Shown here piece after piece: positions 5,474-9,050 of a stretch of DNA of 9,050 bases. The stretch's first letter is position 1, and every line of letters starts with the position of its first letter. The notes under the pieces were generated by a model that was given only the letters and a program-made list of their open reading frames with translations, was not told the origin of the DNA and ran no database searches. Source of the stretch: Georgenia sp. (GTDB lineage: Bacteria; Actinomycetota; Actinomycetes; Actinomycetales; Actinomycetaceae); assembly GCA_027322565.1 (NCBI GenBank), contig DAHVRG010000023.1, forward strand, positions 1-9,050, read 5' to 3'. The translations under genes and the position numbers were made by a program.

Positions 5474-6372
5474 GGGTCCGTACCGTCCGGAAGCCTCCTG
5501 CCCCGGCGCACGAGCGCGAGCTCGAGGCGCAGCGCGCCGCCACGCGGGCGCTCGCCGACATCGTCGCCCGCGCCGCGGAGGGCGACCTCGAAGGACGCGT
5601 CCCCGACCTCGGCGACAGCCCCGAGCTCGTGGCCCTGCGCGGCGGCGTCAACCGGCTCCTCGATGTCGTGGACGCCTTCGTGCGCGAGTCGCAGGCGGCA
5701 CTCGCCGCCGCCGCCGACGGGCGCTACTACCGCCGCTTCCTCAACCAGGGCATGCCCGGCGCCTTCCGCGAGGCGGCCACCCGGATCGACGCGGGCCGGG
5801 AGTCGATGCACGAGGGGGCCGAGCACCTCGCCCAGCAGGTCGCCGCGCGGACCGAGTTCGCCTCCTCGGCGATCGAGGCCTCGGCGCAGGTGACCGTCGA
5901 CCTCGGGGAGGTCGCTGACGCCACCGCCCAGCTCGCCGGCTCCACCTCGACGGCGGTCAGCCGCGCCAACGACGCGCTCGGCACCGTCCGCCAGCTGGAG
6001 GAGACCTCGGCGGCGACCTCGGAGGCGGTGACCCTCATCAGCAAGGTCGCGGCCCAGACCCGCATGCTCGCCCTCAACGCGACCATCGAGGCCGCTCGCG
6101 CCGGCGAGGCCGGGCGCGGGTTCGCCGTCGTCGCCCACGAGGTGCGCACGCTGGCGGACGAGACCGCGCGCTCCGCGACGACCATCGGGACCCAGATGGA
6201 CGCCGCCGTCGCCGCCGCCGCGGACGCCGCCCAGGCGATCGACACGATCGCCGCCCTCATCGACGATATGAACGAGCGGGTCGGGGTCATCACGGCCGCG
6301 ACCGGAGAGGGCTCCAACCTCTCTTGGATGGCGAACTCCCTGCGCGACCAGATCGGGAAGTTCGCGGAGTAG
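5470..6372 (+). CDS. Cytoplasmic methyl-accepting chemotaxis protein (transducer)
   Basis: This 300-residue protein has no transmembrane helix. Residues 25-110 are HAMP-like, with two repeats of the pattern ([17 protein letters not shown] and [20 protein letters not shown]). A long coiled coil with the MCP signalling hairpin follows. The tip, [15 protein letters not shown] (199-213) then [19 protein letters not shown], is the hallmark sequence that contacts CheA and CheW. It is only about half the length of a membrane receptor and has no sensor domain of its own. ATG 5470 overlaps the stop of the PAS gene (ATGA), and GAGG at 5459-5462 lies 7 nt upstream, so it should be translated by coupling from the PAS message. 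The pair probably acts as a two-piece PAS-HAMP-MCP receptor. No CheA, CheW or CheR gene is in the window. Confidence 0.9.
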   Translation: MRVRTVRKPPAPAHERELEAQRAATRALADIVARAAEGDLEGRVPDLGDSPELVALRGGVNRLLDVVDAFVRESQAALAAAADGRYYRRFLNQGMPGAFREAATRIDAGRESMHEGAEHLAQQVAARTEFASSAIEASAQVTVDLGEVADATAQLAGSTSTAVSRANDALGTVRQLEETSAATSEAVTLISKVAAQTRMLALNATIEAARAGEAGRGFAVVAHEVRTLADETARSATTIGTQMDAAVAAAADAAQAIDTIAALIDDMNERVGVITAATGEGSNLSWMANSLRDQIGKFAE

Positions 6373-6382
6373 TGTCCCGCGT

Positions 6383-6388
6383 TACCCT
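6383..6388 (+). promoter_or_regulatory. -10 TACCCT, leaderless-type promoter of the sirtuin gene
   Basis: TACCCT lies in the 23-bp gap after the MCP stop and ends 7 nt before GTG 6396. This gives the sirtuin its own transcript even though it follows the PAS/MCP pair closely. There is no Shine-Dalgarno sequence. Confidence 0.6.
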
Positions 6389-6395
6389 CGGCGGT

Positions 6396-7277
6396 GTGGA
6401 GCTGCCCCGCCCGCTCATCGTCGCGCCGCCCGCGCACGAGGCCCGTCCGGAGCCTGCCGACGTCCCGGCCGCGCTGGCTCCGGTGGTCGACGTGCTGTCC
6501 GGGAGCACGGTCGCGGCCCTCACCGGCGCGGGCGTCTCCACGGACTCCGGTGTGCCCGACTACCGCAGCCCCGGCTCGCCGCCGCGCCGCCCGATCACCC
6601 ACCAGGAGTTCCTCGCCACGGAGGCGCACCGACGCCACTACTGGGCGCGCAACCACCTGGGGTGGCGGTTCCTGCGTGATGTAGCGCCCAACGCCGGGCA
6701 CGAGGCGCTGGCCCGGATGGAGCACGAGGGCATCGTCAACGGCGTCGTCACCCAGAACATCGACCTGCTCCACCTCAAGGCGGGGTCGCGCAACGTCGTC
6801 CACCTCCACGGCCGGTACGACCGCGTGGTGTGCCGCGACTGCGGCAACGTCATCTCGCGCGAACATCTCGACGAGACGCTCACCCGGCTCAACCCGGGCT
6901 GGCGGGAACGGCACGTGGCGGACGTCGAGGTCGCACCGGACGCCGACGCGGCGCTGGAGAGCACCGCCGACTTCCGCATCGCCGACTGCCCGCGGTGCGG
7001 CGGCATCCTCATGCCCGACGTCGTGTTCTTCGGCGGCACGGCGCCCCGCGAGCGGGTGGAGCGGGCCCGCGCCATCGTGGACGAGGCGGACGCGCTGCTC
7101 GTCGCCGGGTCATCCCTGGCGGTGATGTCCGGGCTGCGGTTCGTGCGCCAGGCCGCGAAGGCCGGCAAACCGGTGGTCATCATCACCCGTGGCCTCACCC
7201 GCGGCGACGAGCTCGCGACGGTCAAGGTCGAGATGAGCACGACGACGGCGCTCACCTACCTCGCCGACGTCCTGTAG
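6396..7277 (+). CDS. NAD+-dependent protein deacylase, Sir2 family class II (SIRT4-like)
   Basis: The product has 293 residues. Sir2 enzymes remove acyl groups from lysine, consuming NAD+ and releasing nicotinamide and O-acyl-ADP-ribose. All family motifs are present: GAGVSTDSGVPDYRS (44-58) for NAD+ binding, TQNID (119-123), the catalytic His138 in LHG, a zinc site Cys146-x2-Cys149 and Cys198-x2-Cys201, and GSSL (238-241). The SPGSPPRRPITHQEF stretch and the YWARNHLGW segment after the first motif are typical of class II (SIRT4-like) sirtuins rather than E. coli CobB. The first 35 residues are a Pro/Ala-rich lead. GTG 6396 is fixed by the TACCCT box; an upstream ATG at 6324 would lie inside the MCP gene. 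It converges on tadA with 20 bp between stops. Acyl preference cannot be told from the sequence. Confidence 0.94.
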   Translation: MELPRPLIVAPPAHEARPEPADVPAALAPVVDVLSGSTVAALTGAGVSTDSGVPDYRSPGSPPRRPITHQEFLATEAHRRHYWARNHLGWRFLRDVAPNAGHEALARMEHEGIVNGVVTQNIDLLHLKAGSRNVVHLHGRYDRVVCRDCGNVISREHLDETLTRLNPGWRERHVADVEVAPDADAALESTADFRIADCPRCGGILMPDVVFFGGTAPRERVERARAIVDEADALLVAGSSLAVMSGLRFVRQAAKAGKPVVIITRGLTRGDELATVKVEMSTTTALTYLADVL

Positions 7278-7297
7278 CAGCCGTCCGGCCGGCGGTG

Positions 7298-7759
7298 TCA
7301 GCGGCGCCCGGCGAAGAAGTCGCGGAGCAGCCACGCCGCACGGTCGGCCTCGACCCCGCCGATGACCTCGACCCGGTGGTTGAGCCGTGCGTCCCGGACG
7401 ACGTCGCGCACCGAGCCGCAGGCGCCTGCCTTCGGGTCCCAGGCGCCGAGGACGAGCCTGGCCGGTCGCGCCAGCACGATCGCACCGGCGCACATGGTGC
7501 AGGGCTCGAGCGTGACGACGAGCGTGCAGCCCTCCAGGCGCACATCCCCGAGGCGCGCCGCCGCGGCCCGGATCGCCAGCATCTCGGCGTGGGCGGTCGG
7601 GTCCCTGTCGACCTCGCACCGGTTGTGCGCCGCCGCCAGCACCCGGCCGGCGGGGTCGAGCACCACGGCTCCGACCGGGACGTCACCGCCGGCCGGAGCA
7701 CGAGCGGCGACCTCGAGGGCGCTGTCCATCGCCGCGGTCCAGGGAGCCATGGCCTCCAT
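7298..7759 (-). CDS. tadA: tRNA-specific adenosine(34) deaminase
   Basis: TadA converts A34 to inosine in tRNA-Arg(ACG), which lets one tRNA read CGU, CGC and CGA. The 153-residue product shows the cytidine-deaminase-fold zinc site: His57-Ala-Glu59 in TAHAEMLAI, with Glu59 the proton shuttle, and Pro86-Cys87-x2-Cys90 in [22 protein letters not shown] (25-35) and [16 protein letters not shown] match the TadA substrate-loop region. ATG 7759 and an in-frame ATG at 7750 are both possible starts. Neither has a well-placed Shine-Dalgarno site (a GGAGG ends 2 nt before ATG 7750), so the start is uncertain by 3 residues. It is divergent from upp across 38 bp. A general nucleoside deaminase is the alternative, but the length and motifs favour TadA. 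Confidence 0.9.
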   Translation of the reverse strand: MEAMAPWTAAMDSALEVAARAPAGGDVPVGAVVLDPAGRVLAAAHNRCEVDRDPTAHAEMLAIRAAAARLGDVRLEGCTLVVTLEPCTMCAGAIVLARPARLVLGAWDPKAGACGSVRDVVRDARLNHRVEVIGGVEADRAAWLLRDFFAGRR

Positions 7760-7785
7760 CCTGCCCGTCGCCGGCGTGGCACCGG

Positions 7786-7791
7786 TACGTT
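7786..7791 (+). promoter_or_regulatory. -10 TACGTT, leaderless-type promoter of upp
   Basis: TACGTT ends 6 nt before ATG 7798 and no Shine-Dalgarno sequence precedes the ATG. The box lies within the 38-bp gap shared with the divergent tadA and within the short inverted repeat GGTA-CGTTC-TACC (7784-7796). Confidence 0.6.
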
Positions 7792-7797
7792 CTACCC

Positions 7798-8436
7798 ATG
7801 CGCCTGCACGTCGCGGACCACCCGCTCATCGCCCACAAGCTGACCGTCCTGCGGGACGAGCGCACCGAGTCGCCGACCTTCCGGCTGCTCGTCGACGAGC
7901 TCGTCACGCTCCTCGCCTACGAGGCCACCCGCGAGGTGCGGACCGAGCAGGTGGAGATCACCACCCCGGTGGCGTCGACGACCGGCACCCACCTTGCCTC
8001 CCCGCGTCCGCTCGTCGTGCCGATCCTCCGCGCGGGGCTCGGGATGCTCGCCGGGATGACCCGGCTGCTGCCCACCGCGGAGGTGGGCTTCCTCGGGATG
8101 CAGCGGGACGAGCGGACGCTGGAGGCGATCACCTACGCGAACCGGCTGCCGGACGACATCAGCGGCCGGCAGGTGTTCGTGCTCGACCCGATGCTCGCCA
8201 CCGGGAACACCCTGGTCGCGGCGATCGAGTACCTCCTCGAGCGCGGGGCGCGTGACGTGACGGCGATCTGCCTGCTCGTGGCCCCGGAGGGGATGCGGAC
8301 CGTCGAGCACACCATCGGCACGCGGGGCGAGGTGAAGATCGTCACCGCCGCCGTCGACGAACGCCTGGACGAGAGCTCCTACATCGTCCCGGGTCTGGGG
8401 GACGCCGGAGACCGCCTCTACGGCGTCGTCGACTGA
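7798..8436 (+). CDS. upp: Uracil phosphoribosyltransferase
   Basis: Upp joins uracil to PRPP to make UMP plus pyrophosphate, the cytoplasmic step of uracil salvage. The product has 212 residues, the normal length for the family. It shows the N-terminal [13 protein letters not shown] (8-20), [11 protein letters not shown] in the middle, the PRPP-binding loop [11 protein letters not shown] (128-138) and the C-terminal uracil-binding segment [15 protein letters not shown] (195-209). All are intact. The ATG at 7798 fits the family's usual N terminus and the TACGTT box 6 nt upstream. Its substrate would be supplied by the permease encoded at 2024-3334, which is a separate unit on the other strand. 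No pyrimidine-responsive attenuator or PyrR-type leader can exist if the transcript starts at the ATG as predicted. Confidence 0.97.
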   Translation: MRLHVADHPLIAHKLTVLRDERTESPTFRLLVDELVTLLAYEATREVRTEQVEITTPVASTTGTHLASPRPLVVPILRAGLGMLAGMTRLLPTAEVGFLGMQRDERTLEAITYANRLPDDISGRQVFVLDPMLATGNTLVAAIEYLLERGARDVTAICLLVAPEGMRTVEHTIGTRGEVKIVTAAVDERLDESSYIVPGLGDAGDRLYGVVD

Positions 8437-8471
8437 CCAGTCGGCCGCGTTCGCCGACACGCGGGGCGGGC

Positions 8472-8484
8472 TCCCCCTCGGGGA
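8472..8484 (+). terminator. Weak hairpin after upp
   Basis: TCCCC-CTC-GGGGA forms a 5-bp stem with a 3-nt loop 35 bp after the upp stop, followed by a modestly T-rich stretch. It is short, so it is only a candidate terminator for upp. Confidence 0.3.
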
Positions 8485-8495
8485 CTGTTGTGGCT

Positions 8496-8515
8496 TCTGT
8501 TACGGATGTGACAGA
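8496..8515 (+). promoter_or_regulatory. Operator-like inverted/direct repeat upstream of the exported-protein gene
   Basis: TCTGTTAC (8496-8503) and GTGACAGA (8508-8515) are inverted repeats with one mismatch in 8 bp, separated by GGAT. The core can also be read as direct repeats, TGTTAC and TGTGAC, 9 bp apart. The right half covers the -35 box GTGACA, so a bound protein would affect promoter use. Confidence 0.45.
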
Positions 8516-8536
8516 TGAGGTGTTGCTCGTTAGCCT
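8508..8536 (+). promoter_or_regulatory. Promoter of the exported-protein gene
   Basis: GTGACA (8508-8513, 5 of 6 matches to TTGACA) and TAGCCT (8531-8536) are 17 nt apart. The -10 ends 6 nt before GTG 8543, so the transcript is expected to be leaderless. With the tRNA-Ser(CGA) promoter it is the best-formed promoter here. Confidence 0.7.
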
Positions 8537-8542
8537 GCCGCC

Positions 8543-9050
8543 GTGGCAGGTGGTGAACGGACGGCACCGCCCCGTCCTCGACGAGTCGCGCGACGCCTCG
8601 GCGGCGTCGCCGTGTCCTTCGTGCTCACCGTGACCGTGCTGGCCGGAACCGTGACAGCCGCGCCGACGGTCCCGGCCTGGGTCCTCCTCCCGCTCGAGGC
8701 GAGCGGGATCCCCACACACCTGACGGAGACGCGCGCGTCCCGGTCGTCCGAGCGGGTCGACCCGGCCGAGCTCGGCAGGTCGCCCGTGTCGACCCCGGAA
8801 CCACCGGACGAGGAGGTGCCGGCCCTCTCCGTCAAGACGGAGGTGGACACCTTCACCTCCCCCGACGCCCCGGTCCGGGACGAGCCGCAGAAGACGATGC
8901 CCGACCTCCCACTCGCCGACCTCCCCACCGGGGACGACGCCGAGCCCGTCCGCCCGGTCGTCGCGGCGGCGCCCCGGCCCGCCGCACCGCCACCGGCGCC
9001 GGCCGCCACCCCCGAGCCGGAGGTGAGCCCGGAACCGGAGGAGCACACGG
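8543..9050 (+). CDS. N-terminal part of an exported proline-rich protein, runs off the right edge
   Basis: The frame from GTG 8543 has no stop through base 9050 (169 codons). It starts with a basic head containing RPRRVARRLGG (11-21). A hydrophobic stretch follows, about residues 22-38 (VAVSFVLTVTVLAGTVT), then AAPTVPA, which fits a Sec signal peptide or an N-terminal anchor. The rest is low complexity: Asp/Glu/Pro-rich, then a Pro/Ala tail before the edge. The segment PALSVKTEVDTFT resembles, from memory, the stretch that often precedes the catalytic domain in actinobacterial N-acetylmuramoyl-L-alanine amidases of the PGRP type, but no such domain is visible. The codon pattern (third-position G/C) and a well-placed promoter support a real gene. 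Function is unassigned; an envelope or cell-wall role is an inference. Confidence 0.75.
   Translation, partial: MAGGERTAPPRPRRVARRLGGVAVSFVLTVTVLAGTVTAAPTVPAWVLLPLEASGIPTHLTETRASRSSERVDPAELGRSPVSTPEPPDEEVPALSVKTEVDTFTSPDAPVRDEPQKTMPDLPLADLPTGDDAEPVRPVVAAAPRPAAPPPAPAATPEPEVSPEPEEHT

Noticed and set aside
7278..7297. Possible terminator between convergent sirtuin and tadA genes (CCGGCCGG-containing 20-bp gap)
   Set aside because: The symmetry is short and imperfect, and no stable stem with a proper loop could be drawn.
8431..8444. CGACTG-AC-CAGTCG palindrome at the end of upp as its terminator
   Set aside because: The stem would have a 2-nt loop, and opening the loop leaves only 4 base pairs, too weak to support.

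Overview
The window is about 9 kb of very GC-rich DNA with strong G/C bias at third codon positions, many GTG starts, class II (SIRT4-like) sirtuin and LytR_C-type genes, and tRNA genes lacking an encoded CCA. This points to an Actinomycetota chromosome, probably Micrococcales-like; I cannot name the genus. Most of it reads as conserved chromosomal backbone. I see no insertion sequence, phage gene, CRISPR array or toxin pair.

Layout, left to right. (1) The front part of an unrecognised minus-strand gene leaves the window at base 1. (2) A tRNA-Ser(GGA) has its own promoter and a perfect 15-bp terminator stem. (3) A short protein usually labelled VapB-like, but with a ParB/sulfiredoxin-like ED-G-x-HR motif, precedes an envelope LytR_C protein. 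(4) A uracil permease converges on the LytR_C gene; both stop codons lie inside one 22-bp perfect palindrome. (5) Divergent from the permease is a proline-rich two-helix DUF4190-type membrane protein, then a free-standing class I glutamine amidotransferase. (6) A tRNA-Ser(CGA) on the minus strand has a near-consensus promoter. (7) An Aer-like PAS protein and a soluble methyl-accepting chemotaxis protein overlap by ATGA, as if one receptor were split in two. (8) A class II sirtuin converges on tadA (tRNA A34 deaminase). (9) tadA is divergent from upp (uracil phosphoribosyltransferase) across 38 bp. (10) The start of an exported proline-rich protein runs off the right edge.

Functional links: uraA imports uracil and upp converts it to UMP, so two successive steps of uracil salvage lie within 6.5 kb but in separate transcription units. 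Two serine tRNAs and tadA form a small decoding group. The PAS/MCP pair is a candidate cytoplasmic redox or oxygen sensor; its CheA/CheW partners are not in the window.

The most notable pattern is shared by many units. Six CDSs have a TANNNT hexamer ending only 6-7 nt before the start codon and no Shine-Dalgarno sequence, and two more have a GATNCT variant in the same place. This is the geometry of leaderless transcription. Both tRNA genes have the same spacing. The genes lacking this spacing are the left-edge gene, uraA and the MCP gene, which have Shine-Dalgarno sequences instead, and tadA, whose start signals are unclear.
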